A DNA stretch of 64,000 nt from JAEUJM01 sp964635055 (lineage in GTDB: Bacteria; Actinomycetota; Acidimicrobiia; Acidimicrobiales; DATDAH01). The stretch is taken from contig CAZWMT010000006.1 of assembly GCA_964635055.1 (NCBI GenBank), positions 62,001 through 126,000 of the forward strand, given 5' to 3'. The notes below the pieces were generated by a model, which saw only the letters and a list, made by a program, of their open reading frames with translations, did not search any database and was not told where the DNA came from. Numbering within the stretch: position 1 is the first letter of the stretch; each line of letters begins with the position of its first letter. The translations under genes and the position numbers were made by a program. Positions 51,254-59,520 of the stretch are shown here, piece after piece.

Positions 51254-51481
51254 TCAGGCGGCCTCGGAGCGGCGTGCCGGGTGGTCGTCCGCGACGTCGA
51301 CGTCGGCTCCGGGACCTTCCGCGGCGCCGGTGCGGGCCTCGCGAAGCTGGTCGAGGAGGCGCTCCCAGCGCAGCTCACCGGCCAGCCAGGCCGCCGCCTC
51401 CCGACGGCTGCTCTCGGGGGAGTTCGTGATCGTGTTCACAACCTCGACCGTACAGACGAGAACGCGTTCTAGTTCGGTCAT
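51254..51481 (-). CDS. Small hypothetical protein
   Basis: 75 residues, hydrophilic. The N-terminal half looks folded and partly helical (VEVVNTITNSPESSRREAAA then AGELRWERLLDQLREART) and the C-terminal half is acidic and probably disordered. No family is recognised. It lies between the protease gene start and the hairpin at 51529, with no clear ribosome binding site. Its codon use is compatible with a real gene, but the evidence is thin. Confidence 0.4.
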   Translation of the reverse strand: MTELERVLVCTVEVVNTITNSPESSRREAAAWLAGELRWERLLDQLREARTGAAEGPGADVDVADDHPARRSEAA

Positions 51482-51528
51482 GAGCGGTGATACCTGTCAC
51501 ACCTGCACCCGCCCCCGAGGAGCACGCG

Positions 51529-51561
51529 GAGGGAGCCTCGACGAATCGTCGAGGCTCCCTC
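51529..51561. terminator. 33-bp near-perfect palindromic hairpin
   Basis: Sixteen-base arms (51529-51544 and 51546-51561) are perfect complements around one central base; the inner part reads CCTCGACGA-A-TCGTCGAGG. No T-tract follows. It lies between two small minus-strand reading frames and would terminate the one starting at 51839, or mark an operator for the one starting at 51481. Confidence 0.6.
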
Positions 51562-51632
51562 GTGGTCCAGTCTGATCGTTGGTTCGTCCCGGGCCCGCCA
51601 CCCCCGCCGGAGGCGTCAGGGAACCGCGACGA

Positions 51633-51839
51633 TCAGGCGGCGTCGCCTGCGGAGGGGAGGCGGACCGACGTGGCCGGGCTGACCCAACGCACCTCACCCG
51701 TCTCCGACACCTGCAGCCGTCGATCTTGCAGCAATGCCCCCTTTGCGATCAGCGTGGAAACTCGAGGCACCATCTCATCAGCGACGTGCTTGTCGCCGAT
51801 CAGAAGGTGCGTCCCCTCCTCTGTCCGCGTGTTGTCCAT
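51633..51839 (-). CDS. Small hypothetical protein
   Basis: 68 residues with a balanced, non-repetitive composition (LLIGDKHVADEMVPRVSTLI, KGALLQDRRLQVSETGEVRW) that looks more like a folded protein than a shadow frame. Local GC content is lower than in neighbours. No signal, membrane segment or known family is seen, and no Shine-Dalgarno site precedes ATG 51839. The strong hairpin at 51529 lies downstream, as expected of a terminator. The 205 bp upstream (51840-52044) contain no other gene I can support. Confidence 0.42.
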   Translation of the reverse strand: MDNTRTEEGTHLLIGDKHVADEMVPRVSTLIAKGALLQDRRLQVSETGEVRWVSPATSVRLPSAGDAA

Positions 51840-52044
51840 GGGAAGGCAAACGACACGCCTCGGGGGCCTCTGAAGGCCTATGGGTCGGCCGGACCATGGA
51901 AATGAACCGAACGGCCCATGCAGCCGCGCCCGCAGCACCCGACGGCGTCACCCGGCGTGGTCGCGGCAGCTGTTCACGCCTGTTTCACGCACCGGCAACG
52001 ACGTGCCCGCTCTGGTGTCAGGCGAGCGACGTACCGTCCGGGCC

Positions 52045-52242
52045 ATGAGCGAAGCCGACAACCTGACAGGGCGTGAGCGGGCCGTCGTCGCGGCCGTCGC
52101 CGCGCTGATCGCGGTGCTGGCCATGCTGCGGCCGACCCCGTCGCTGGGCGACCAGGACGACCGCGTCGACGTCGTGCCGATCGACGCCACCGCGCTCAGC
52201 GGCGCCGGCCCGCGCGCCTCGGCGGCCCCGTCTGCGGGCTAG
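52045..52242 (+). CDS. Small single-pass membrane protein
   Basis: 65 residues: a short hydrophilic start, one hydrophobic segment (about residues 13-28, AVVAAVAALIAVLAMLRP) and an Asp/Ala-rich tail. No family is recognised. The start ATG 52045 is preceded by CCGGGCC with no good ribosome binding site. Its last four bases overlap the stop end of the convergent Glu/Pro-repeat gene. Confidence 0.5.
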   Translation: MSEADNLTGRERAVVAAVAALIAVLAMLRPTPSLGDQDDRVDVVPIDATALSGAGPRASAAPSAG

Positions 52243-52766
52243 CCCGCGCGGTTGCGCCGCTTGCGCCGTAGCGCCCAGCTGAGCGCGAACAGCACCGCGG
52301 TGAGGGCCACGCCGATGCCCACCTTCTTGGCGGGCCCGGACCTGGCTGCGTCGTCGCGGGGGCTGGGCGCCGTCGTGGCGCCGGAGGCGGGCACGGGGGC
52401 GGCCCCGGTCGTGACCGGCTCGGGCTCGGCGACCGGCTCGGCCTCGGGCTCCGCGACAGCCTCGGGCTCGGCGACAGCCTCGGGCTCGGCGACAGCCTCG
52501 GGCTCGGCGACAGGCTCTGGCTCTGGCTCTGGCTCTGGCTCGGGCTCGGGCTCGGGCACGGCGAGAGCCTCGGCGGCCGGTTCGGATTCGGCAACCAGCT
52601 CGGGTTCGGGCTCGGCGATCGTCTCGGGCTCGGCGACCGGCTCCGGGTCGTCGGCCGCAGGGTCGGAGTCGTCGGCGGCGACGTCGAGCAGGTCGTCCAC
52701 GGGTGCGGGCTCGTCGCTCGCCGGCTTGGGGCGGGCGTGGCCCTTCTGGGGGTCGTAGGTGGCCAT
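52239..52766 (-). CDS. Glu/Pro-repeat, C-terminally membrane-anchored protein
   Basis: A 175-residue protein with no recognised fold. Residues about 45-118 are a tandem run of EP and AEPEAV units, encoded partly by an 18-bp DNA repeat near 52455-52515; such Glu-Pro tracts are rigid, extended and acidic. A hydrophobic segment (VGIGVALTAVLFALSWAL) and the basic tail RRKRRNRAG end the protein, so it should be tail-anchored with the repeats in the cytoplasm. It starts six bases after the parA stop. EP/PE-rich spacers are found in envelope-spanning proteins such as TonB, but here a tether or polar landmark for the ParA partner is an inference. Confidence 0.68.
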   Translation of the reverse strand: MATYDPQKGHARPKPASDEPAPVDDLLDVAADDSDPAADDPEPVAEPETIAEPEPELVAESEPAAEALAVPEPEPEPEPEPEPEPVAEPEAVAEPEAVAEPEAVAEPEAEPVAEPEPVTTGAAPVPASGATTAPSPRDDAARSGPAKKVGIGVALTAVLFALSWALRRKRRNRAG

Positions 52767-52772
52767 CTGCTG

Positions 52773-53549
52773 CTAAGTGTGGTCGGGGACGACCTGGCCG
52801 AGCAACGTGGCGAACTCCGCGGCCGCGGTGTCGGCCCCGGGGCGGTGGCCGAGCGCGTGCAACGGCATCGACTGCGCCGACGCCTCGGCGATGGCCGCGC
52901 GCAGGTGGATCGGGCCGAGCACGAGCGGGCCGTACGACTCCACGAGCTGGTCGTGCCAGTAGCGGGCGTCGCGGGTGCGTCCCAAGCGGTTCACCACCAC
53001 GCCTGCGGTGGTGAGGTCGATGCGCTGGCGCTCGCGCACCCGGTCGATGGTGCGCAGCATCTGGGCCACACCGTCGGAGGCCCAGGCGGCCGGCTCGCTG
53101 ACCACCACCACCCGGTCGGCGGCGACCAGCCCGTTGACCGTGAGCAGCCCCAGCGACGGCGGGCAATCGATGATGACGAGGTCGTGGGGGATGCCCTTGA
53201 GGGCGGTGCGCAGCCGGTCCTGGGCACCCACTGCGTCCGTGGCCAGCTGCAGCTCACGCCCGGCCAGGGCCGGCGTGCTGGGCGCGACGTCGGGCACCGT
53301 GCCCTCGCCACCGGGCCATGCGGCAGGGATCACGACACGCTCGAGGCCACCGGGCTGGTCGACGGCCAACGCGTCGTCCACCGTGGTGGACGCGTCCCAC
53401 ACGCCGAGACCCGTGGTGGCGTTGGCCTGGGGGTCGAGGTCGACCACCAGCACCCGCCGGCCCTGGAGGGCAGCGGCGGCGGCGAGTCCGAGGGCGACGG
53501 TGGTCTTGCCCACCCCACCCTTCTGGTTGGCCACGGCGAGGACCGGCAT
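52773..53549 (-). CDS. ParA/MinD-type ATPase
   Basis: A 258-residue deviant Walker ATPase. KGGVGKTT at residues 10-17 has the signature Lys, Walker A' is VDLDPQANAT and Walker B is VIIDCPPSLG. Such proteins position DNA, plasmids, arrays or protein complexes. No ParB or parS-like partner is seen; the sole partner is the Glu/Pro-repeat membrane gene six bases downstream. It is shorter than chromosomal Soj, and orphan ParA proteins of this size often act on non-DNA cargo. It is divergent from the PQQ-propeller lipoprotein gene over 91 bp. Confidence 0.87.
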   Translation of the reverse strand: MPVLAVANQKGGVGKTTVALGLAAAAALQGRRVLVVDLDPQANATTGLGVWDASTTVDDALAVDQPGGLERVVIPAAWPGGEGTVPDVAPSTPALAGRELQLATDAVGAQDRLRTALKGIPHDLVIIDCPPSLGLLTVNGLVAADRVVVVSEPAAWASDGVAQMLRTIDRVRERQRIDLTTAGVVVNRLGRTRDARYWHDQLVESYGPLVLGPIHLRAAIAEASAQSMPLHALGHRPGADTAAAEFATLLGQVVPDHT

Positions 53550-53640
53550 GGCGAAACGCTACCAACCGCACTCCCGCGCCCAGGGGACCCGCAGGTCGCC
53601 GGGGCGCACATCCCGGTGTCAGGTGCGATGATCGTCGGCG

Positions 53641-55668
53641 ATGAAGGGGACGCTGGTCGTGGGGGTGGCCATAGCGCTGCTCGCCGCGGCGTGCGGCAGT
53701 GACAGCGTCGGCGGTGGTGGGGCAGCCGACGACGGCCCCGATGACGCCGCCGTCGGCCAGTGCGACTGGCCGATGTGGGGCCAGTCGCCGGAGCGTCGCT
53801 TCGCGTTGCCGGACGCGTGTGCGACCGACCTGTCCCCCGACTCCGTCGGTGGGCTCGAAGAGGCGTGGTTCTTCAACACCGAGGACGTGGTCACGGCCAC
53901 GCCGGCCGTCGTGGGGGACACGGTCTACGTCGGTGACTGGACCGGGCGGTTCTACGCCCTGGACCGTGACGACGGCGACCCCCGATGGACCTTCGACGCC
54001 CCGCGTCACGAGCGCGTCTACGCCGGTCAGATCGTCTCCAGCGCGGCGGTGGCCGACGTCGCCGGCGCCCGCACGGTGTACTTCGGGGCCGGCAAGACGC
54101 TCTTCGCGCTCGACGGCGCGTCGGGCGAGGAGATCTGGCGCCACGAGCTGAACCCCGACGGCGAGGACGACGACCCCACCGAGATCGAGACCTCACCGGT
54201 CGTGGTCGACGGTGACGACGGCCCGATGGTGCTCGTGGGATACGACGGTCACAACACGCCGGGCGTGCGCGCCGGCGTGGTCGCCCTCGACGCCGCCACC
54301 GGCGCCGCGCTCTGGACCTTCGACCCCGATCGGGGTCGTGCCCCCACCGGTTGCGTGGACGTGTGGTCCTCACCGGCGGTCGACGTGGGTCGCGGCCTCG
54401 TGTACTTCGGCACCGGGAACTGCAACACCTCCCCGGACGACTGGACGCGGTTCACCGAAGCCCTGATCGCGGTCCATCTCGACAGCGGACGGCCGGCGTG
54501 GACCTACCAGCCCCACGAACCGAACAACGACGACCTCGACTTCGGCGCGACGCCGAACCTCTTCTCGGCCGGTGGCCAGGACCTGGTCGGCATCGGCAAC
54601 AAGGACGGCGACTACTACGCGGTCGACCGCGACAGCGGCGAGCTCGTGTGGCGGGCCGATGCCACCGAGCCGGGGCTGAACGAGCCGGGGAGCAACTTCT
54701 CGACGGGGGGCTTCATCGGCCCGGCGGCGGTGCTCGGCGTGCTGGACCGCCCGTCCCGGCGGGGCGACGTGCTCGAGGGTGGCGAGCAGGTCATCGTGGG
54801 CGGCACCGCAGTCGGCCCGTGCCCGTGCCTCCACGGCATCGACGCCGCCACCGGGGACGTGGCCTGGCAACAGGACCTGGCGTCCCCGACCTACGCGGCG
54901 ACCGCCGGTGTGCACGGCGTGGCGTTCTCCGGCGGCACCGACTTCACCTTCCGGGCGATCGATGCGGCTCGGGGTGACGTGCTGTGGGAGCACGAGATGA
55001 GTGGACCGGTGGCGGGGGGCGCCGCCATCTCGGGCAACGACGTGTTCGCGGTGGCCGGCCTCCGCGAGCCCGGGCAGGACATCCGGGCCGAGAACAGCGG
55101 TGTCTACCGCTTCACCCTGCCGGGTGACGACGCCCCGACGACCACCACCGAGGCGGCCGCGCCCACGACGACGGCGGTGCCCATCGACGCGTTCATCGAC
55201 GAGGGCCAGGACTGCGTGGGCGAGCCGTGCGACTTCTCGTTCTCGCTGAAGGACCCTCCGGCGGGCATCGACCCTCGGATGTCGCTGCGGATCACGGCCG
55301 ACCCGGCCTCGGTGACCGTGCAGGCGAGTGGGCTCGGTCCGCCACGAGAGTGGCTGCGACCCGGCAGCCCGGCGGACAACGCCGGCGCGTCCAGCTACGC
55401 GGTGTTCCTGTCGAAAGGCGTCGACAACCCCAACGGGGCCCTCGTGTGCGTGCTCACGCCCGTGGACGACACCGCGGGCGGCGACGGCGACACCGAGCCG
55501 GGCGCGATGTCGTGCGAGAGCGACGCCATCGCCGATCTGGGCAGTGACTTCGACCGCGTCAGCGTGCTGGCCGTCGACGACACCACCGCGCTCCCGCCCA
55601 TCGCCGAGGGCTACGACCGCCTGGTCGACACCATCTCGTTCGACCCACCGTTGCGGCCGGCGCCGTGA
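53641..55668 (+). CDS. PQQ-propeller-like lipoprotein
   Basis: A 675-residue lipoprotein (lipobox AAAC at residues about 15-18). Residues about 45-500 form a quinoprotein-like beta-propeller with repeated GxxYALD and W-motif blades: DTVYVGDWTGRFYALDRDDG, GKTLFALDGASGEEIWRHEL, KDGDYYAVDRDSGELVWRAD. This matches polyvinyl-alcohol-dehydrogenase-like PQQ propellers, but heme motifs are absent and PQQ ligands are not certain. A Thr-rich linker (about 504-516) leads to a small beta-domain. Its stop overlaps the start of the next lipoprotein gene (GTGA), so it is the first gene of a coupled envelope operon. Confidence 0.82.
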   Translation: MKGTLVVGVAIALLAAACGSDSVGGGGAADDGPDDAAVGQCDWPMWGQSPERRFALPDACATDLSPDSVGGLEEAWFFNTEDVVTATPAVVGDTVYVGDWTGRFYALDRDDGDPRWTFDAPRHERVYAGQIVSSAAVADVAGARTVYFGAGKTLFALDGASGEEIWRHELNPDGEDDDPTEIETSPVVVDGDDGPMVLVGYDGHNTPGVRAGVVALDAATGAALWTFDPDRGRAPTGCVDVWSSPAVDVGRGLVYFGTGNCNTSPDDWTRFTEALIAVHLDSGRPAWTYQPHEPNNDDLDFGATPNLFSAGGQDLVGIGNKDGDYYAVDRDSGELVWRADATEPGLNEPGSNFSTGGFIGPAAVLGVLDRPSRRGDVLEGGEQVIVGGTAVGPCPCLHGIDAATGDVAWQQDLASPTYAATAGVHGVAFSGGTDFTFRAIDAARGDVLWEHEMSGPVAGGAAISGNDVFAVAGLREPGQDIRAENSGVYRFTLPGDDAPTTTTEAAAPTTTAVPIDAFIDEGQDCVGEPCDFSFSLKDPPAGIDPRMSLRITADPASVTVQASGLGPPREWLRPGSPADNAGASSYAVFLSKGVDNPNGALVCVLTPVDDTAGGDGDTEPGAMSCESDAIADLGSDFDRVSVLAVDDTTALPPIAEGYDRLVDTISFDPPLRPAP

Positions 55669-56996
55669 GCGACTCCATGAGCCACACCACGAGCCACGCC
55701 ACGAGGGTCCTGTCGCGCGGTCCCGCCCGCGGCCGTCGCCACACGCCACCGGTGGCCGTGGTGGCGCTGCTGCTGGCGGCGGCGGTCGCAGCGGCCTCGT
55801 GCTCGGGGGGCGACGACGGCGTCGCATCGACCACGACCCAGCCGACCACGGCGCCGGCCTCCACGCCGGCACCGACCACCACCGAGCCGGCACCCGCGGT
55901 GCCGCTGGTGTTCAGCCCGGAGGGCAACAACCTGTGGGTCTACGCCGACACACCGGGCTACCCGTCCCAGGAGGTCGACACCAACGCCACCGACGACCCC
56001 GCCCGCGGGCGCGACATCAACGCCCAGGTGTGCTTCGTGCCCGATGGTTCCGGGCGCTTCATCGCGGGTGAGGACACGAACCAGCCTCACCCCCGCGCCG
56101 GGTTCGGGGTGTTCCGGCTCGAGGGCGACCGGGTGGGCGAATTCTCCGTCGAGCAGGTGGGCAAGCTCACGCCGACCTACCAGAGCCACCCGGACAACTT
56201 CGGGTGCGGCTTCCTGTCCGACGGCTCGCTGGTGACGACCGACATCGGCAACACCGTGACCGGCCCGGGGGACGGCCAGCTGATCGTGTGGTTCCCGCCG
56301 TTCTCGGGTGGCGCGCTCGACGCGACGGCACCCAACGCCGGCTTCGACCGGGTGGCGTACTGCAAGGTCGACACCGGCATCGCCACCCCGGGCGGCATCT
56401 ACGTGGACGCCGACGACAACGTCTACGTGGGCTCGGCCCGCCCGCCGACCGCCGGGGTGCTCCGCTACTCGGGCGATTGGCCGACCGGTGCGGATGCCGC
56501 CGGTGGCTGTGGCCGCACCGACGCCACCGGCAAGCCGCTCGTCGACCGCGGCGCGATCGACCGCGAGGTGTTCATCCCGGCCGGCCCGCACCGCCTGGCG
56601 TCGCCGCACTCGGTGGCGCCGGCGCCCGACGGCGGGCTCTACGTCTCGAGCGTGATCAACGGGGTGATCGACGAGTTCGATGCCGACGGCGGCTTCGTGC
56701 GGACGATCCTCGCGCCGCCCGCCGGCGAGGAACTGGGCGCCGAGCCCTTCTCGACGGGGACGCCGCTCGGCCTGGCCACCGGCCCCGACGGCAGCCTCTT
56801 CTACGCCGACATCGGCATCGTGGCCGACCCGGTCGACGGCTTCGGGCCCGGCGAGCGCACCGGCTCGCTGCGGGTGATCCGCTTCGTGGACGGTGAGCCG
56901 CAGCCGCCCGACACCATCGCCGACCACCTCCGGTTCCCCGACGGTCTGGGTGTGGTCGCGCCGGGAGGCGGCACCGACGTGTCGTCGGTCCTCTGA
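55665..56996 (+). CDS. Lipoprotein with SMP-30/NHL-like beta-propeller (copy 1)
   Basis: A 443-residue lipoprotein. The GTG start at 55665 overlaps the upstream stop; the signal has a long basic start and lipobox AASC near residue 46. A Thr/Pro linker precedes a six-bladed propeller: NNLWVYADTPGYPSQE, FIAGEDTNQPHPRAGFGVF, NFGCGFLSDGSLVTTDIGN, GGIYVDADDNVYVGSARPPT. The Cys residues in GCGF, AYCKVD and GGCGRT are conserved with copy 2 and may form disulphides. The SMP-30 / gluconolactonase relation is by fold only. Copy 2 follows after 49 bp. Confidence 0.8.
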   Translation: MSDSMSHTTSHATRVLSRGPARGRRHTPPVAVVALLLAAAVAAASCSGGDDGVASTTTQPTTAPASTPAPTTTEPAPAVPLVFSPEGNNLWVYADTPGYPSQEVDTNATDDPARGRDINAQVCFVPDGSGRFIAGEDTNQPHPRAGFGVFRLEGDRVGEFSVEQVGKLTPTYQSHPDNFGCGFLSDGSLVTTDIGNTVTGPGDGQLIVWFPPFSGGALDATAPNAGFDRVAYCKVDTGIATPGGIYVDADDNVYVGSARPPTAGVLRYSGDWPTGADAAGGCGRTDATGKPLVDRGAIDREVFIPAGPHRLASPHSVAPAPDGGLYVSSVINGVIDEFDADGGFVRTILAPPAGEELGAEPFSTGTPLGLATGPDGSLFYADIGIVADPVDGFGPGERTGSLRVIRFVDGEPQPPDTIADHLRFPDGLGVVAPGGGTDVSSVL

Positions 56997-57045
56997 TCCC
57001 TCCAGCGAACCTACGCTGGCTGTCGACCACCCCACGGGAGCCACG

Positions 57046-58269
57046 ATGAGCCGATTCACGAAGCTGGCGCTGGTCGCCGTCGTCACGGTGCTGCTGGTCG
57101 CCGCCTGCAGCAGCAGTGACGCCGACGCCGGTGGCGAGGGCGGGGCGAGCGAGGGCGATGCGGCCGCGACCACCTCGTCGCTGCCGCCGCCGGCCCCGAT
57201 CGTGTTCAGCGGGCAGGGCAACGACCTGCTGGCCTACGCCACCGACGGCAGCGGCGACTCCCAGGTCCTGTTCACCAACAAGGAGGACGACCCCGAGACG
57301 GGCCGCGACATCAACGCCCAGATCTGCTTCTTCCCCGACGACCCGAGCCAGTTCATCGCCGGAGAGGACACCAACCAGCCGGACCCCCTGCAGGGCTGGG
57401 GCATCTTCGAGGTCGACGGCGAGACGGTCGGCGACCTGGCCGCGACCCAGGTCGGCAAGCTCACCCCGACCTACCAGGGGTCGGGCGACAACGCCGAGAA
57501 CTACGGGTGCGGCTTCCTGTCCGACGGCCGCGTCCTCACCACCGACGTGGGCAACCAGGCCAACGGGGACGGTGACGGGCAGCTCATCGTGTGGTTCCCG
57601 CCCTTCACCGGGGGCGAGTACGTCGACGGGGCCGACAACGCCGGCTTCGACGACGTCGCCTTCTGCAAGGTCGACATCGGCATCGCCACCGCGGGCGGCA
57701 TCTACGTCGACGGTGACGACAACGTGTACCTGGGCTCGGCCCGGCCGCCCACGAGTGGCGTGCTGCGCTACTCGGGTGACTGGCCGACCGGGCCCGACGC
57801 CGCCGGCGGGTGCGGCCGTACCGACGGCACGGGGGCGCCGCTCGTCGACGACGGCGCGGTGACGCGCGAGGTCTTCATCCCCGCCGGGCCCCACGGGCTG
57901 TCCACCCCGCACTCGGTGGCGCCGGCACCCGACGGCGGGTTCTACGTGTCCAGTGTGATCACCGGGGTCATCAACGAGTACGACGCCGAGGGGGCGTTCG
58001 TCAGGACCGTCCTCGAGCCACCGGCCGGCGAGGAGCTGGGCCCCGAGCCGTTCTCGACCGGCACGCCCCTCGGCATCGGCGTCGCCCCCGACGGCACCCT
58101 CTACTACGCCGACATCGGCGTGGTGGCCGACCCCGTCAACGGGTTCGGCCCCGGTGAGGACACCGGCTCGGTCCGGTCCATCACCTTCGTCGACGGCGAG
58201 CCCCAGCCCCCCGAGACCCTGGACGACGGCCTGGCCTTCCCCGACGGCATCGGCGTCTTCGCACCATGA
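57046..58269 (+). CDS. Lipoprotein with SMP-30/NHL-like beta-propeller (copy 2)
   Basis: A 407-residue tandem paralogue of copy 1 with a cleaner lipoprotein signal (MSRFTKLALVAVVTVLLVAAC). It keeps the main landmarks, for example FIAGEDTNQPDPLQGWGIFE, NYGCGFLSDGRVLTTDVGN, GGIYVDGDDNVYLGSARPPT and FYVSSVITGVINEYDAEG. ATG 57046 is the start; an in-frame extension into the previous gene makes no sense. The paralogues share the same cysteine pattern. The product probably binds a small periplasmic or extracytoplasmic ligand. Its stop overlaps the FAD oxidase start (ATGA), linking a cytoplasmic oxidase to two surface propellers. Confidence 0.8.
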   Translation: MSRFTKLALVAVVTVLLVAACSSSDADAGGEGGASEGDAAATTSSLPPPAPIVFSGQGNDLLAYATDGSGDSQVLFTNKEDDPETGRDINAQICFFPDDPSQFIAGEDTNQPDPLQGWGIFEVDGETVGDLAATQVGKLTPTYQGSGDNAENYGCGFLSDGRVLTTDVGNQANGDGDGQLIVWFPPFTGGEYVDGADNAGFDDVAFCKVDIGIATAGGIYVDGDDNVYLGSARPPTSGVLRYSGDWPTGPDAAGGCGRTDGTGAPLVDDGAVTREVFIPAGPHGLSTPHSVAPAPDGGFYVSSVITGVINEYDAEGAFVRTVLEPPAGEELGPEPFSTGTPLGIGVAPDGTLYYADIGVVADPVNGFGPGEDTGSVRSITFVDGEPQPPETLDDGLAFPDGIGVFAP

Positions 58270-59393
58270 GAGTGGTCGTCGTCGGTGGGGGCGCGATGGG
58301 CAGCGCCGCCGCGTGGTGGCTGGCCCGGCGGGGCGCCGAGGTGACCCTGCTCGAGCAGTTCGAGCGTGGTCACGACCGGGGCTCGTCACACGGCACCGTG
58401 CGCATCTTCCGCCTGGCCTACGCCGACGACCTGTACGTGCGGATGGCGAAGGCCGCCGAGCCGCTGTGGACCGAGCTCGAGGAGGAGGCCGACGAGGATC
58501 TGCTCGAGCGCACCGGTGCGTTGGACCACGGGGACGCCGGCCGCATCGCCGCGGTCGCGGAGGCCCTCGGGCGCAACGACGTGCGCCACGACCTGCTCGA
58601 CCCCGACCAGGTCGTCGAGCGGTGGCCCGGCCTGCGGGTGGAAGGGCCCTCGGTGTTCCAGCCCGACGGCGGCGTGGTGTTCGCCGACCGCACCGTCCGT
58701 GCCGCCCAGCACGCCGCGACCGCACGGGGGGCCGAGGTGGCGTTCACCGAGCCCGCGCGGGCGATCCACCTGCGCGACGGCGGCGTCGTGGTCGAGACCG
58801 ACCGACGCGAGCTGCGGGCCGACGTGGTGGTCGTGGCGGCGGGCTCGTGGGCCGCTCCGGTGGTGGGCGACCTGGCACCACTGCCGCCGCTGCGCGTCAC
58901 GGTGGAGCAGCCGGGCTGGTTCGCGCCCCGCGACCCGGCGCTGCACTTCCCCTCGTTCATCCACTACCGGGACGGCGCCGGCTCGTCGCCCACCGCCTTC
59001 GGCGCCTACGGCATGGGCGACCCTGGGGTGGGCGGCCGGCGCACCACGTTCCCCGGCACCGCGGTGAAGGTGGGCGAGGAGAGCGTGCGCACCGTGGTCG
59101 ACCCTGCCGACGGGCCCTTCGAGGTGAGCCACGACGCCCTGCGCCGGCTGGCCGACTACGTGGAGATCTGGCTGCCCGGTCTCGACCCCGTGCCGCTGCG
59201 GGCCGAGACCTGCCTCTTCACGTCCACCCCGAACGACGACTTCGTGCTCGACCGGCGGGGGCCTGTCGTGGTGGCGTCGCCGTGCTCGGGCCACGGCTTC
59301 AAGTTCACGCCCCTGATCGGCCGCATGGTGGCCGACCTGGCCCTCGACCCCGACGCCGGCTCGCCCGACCCCCGCTTCGCCCTTCCCCGCTGA
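58266..59393 (+). CDS. Sarcosine/N-methyltryptophan oxidase-like flavoenzyme
   Basis: A 375-residue member of the MSOX/SolA family with FAD bound through Cys. The dinucleotide motif VVVGGGAMGSAAAW lies at residues 4-17, ARRGAEVTLLEQF follows, and the family motif GSSHGTVRIFRLAY is clear. Cys316 in ETCLFTSTPNDDF aligns with the covalent FAD Cys of monomeric sarcosine oxidase; CSGHGFKFTPLIGR closes the FAD domain. It should oxidise a secondary or N-methyl amino acid, giving H2O2. The start ATG overlaps the upstream propeller stop. It lacks an export signal, so it is cytoplasmic. Confidence 0.87.
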   Translation: MRVVVVGGGAMGSAAAWWLARRGAEVTLLEQFERGHDRGSSHGTVRIFRLAYADDLYVRMAKAAEPLWTELEEEADEDLLERTGALDHGDAGRIAAVAEALGRNDVRHDLLDPDQVVERWPGLRVEGPSVFQPDGGVVFADRTVRAAQHAATARGAEVAFTEPARAIHLRDGGVVVETDRRELRADVVVVAAGSWAAPVVGDLAPLPPLRVTVEQPGWFAPRDPALHFPSFIHYRDGAGSSPTAFGAYGMGDPGVGGRRTTFPGTAVKVGEESVRTVVDPADGPFEVSHDALRRLADYVEIWLPGLDPVPLRAETCLFTSTPNDDFVLDRRGPVVVASPCSGHGFKFTPLIGRMVADLALDPDAGSPDPRFALPR

Positions 59394-59443
59394 GGGGCCG
59401 AACGACGAAGGAGGGCAACGGGACCTGGCGGACAGGGCTGGAA

Positions 59444-59487
59444 CTGGCTCCCGATTCGACGGTCCTGGCGGTCGATTCGGGAGCCAG
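59444..59487. repeat. REP-like palindrome, copy 4
   Basis: CTGGCTCCCGATTCGAC (59444-59460) pairs with 59471-59487 with one mismatch, over the loop GGTCCTGGCG that is identical to copy 2. It lies between convergent stops, 50 bp after the oxidase stop. Flank similarity to copies 2 and 3 continues rightwards (ACGGATC..., then CCGCGCGG). A stretch at about 59400-59418 resembles the RBS part of the leader repeat. Confidence 0.8.
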
Positions 59488-59520
59488 AACGGATCGTCCG
59501 GCGGCCAATCCGCGCGGCCC

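Noticed and set aside
52440..52560. Regular 18-bp and 6-bp DNA repeats that could be taken for a CRISPR-like array
   Set aside because: The repeats are contiguous with no spacers and are explained by the EP/AEPEAV codons of the Glu/Pro-repeat protein; no cas gene is near.
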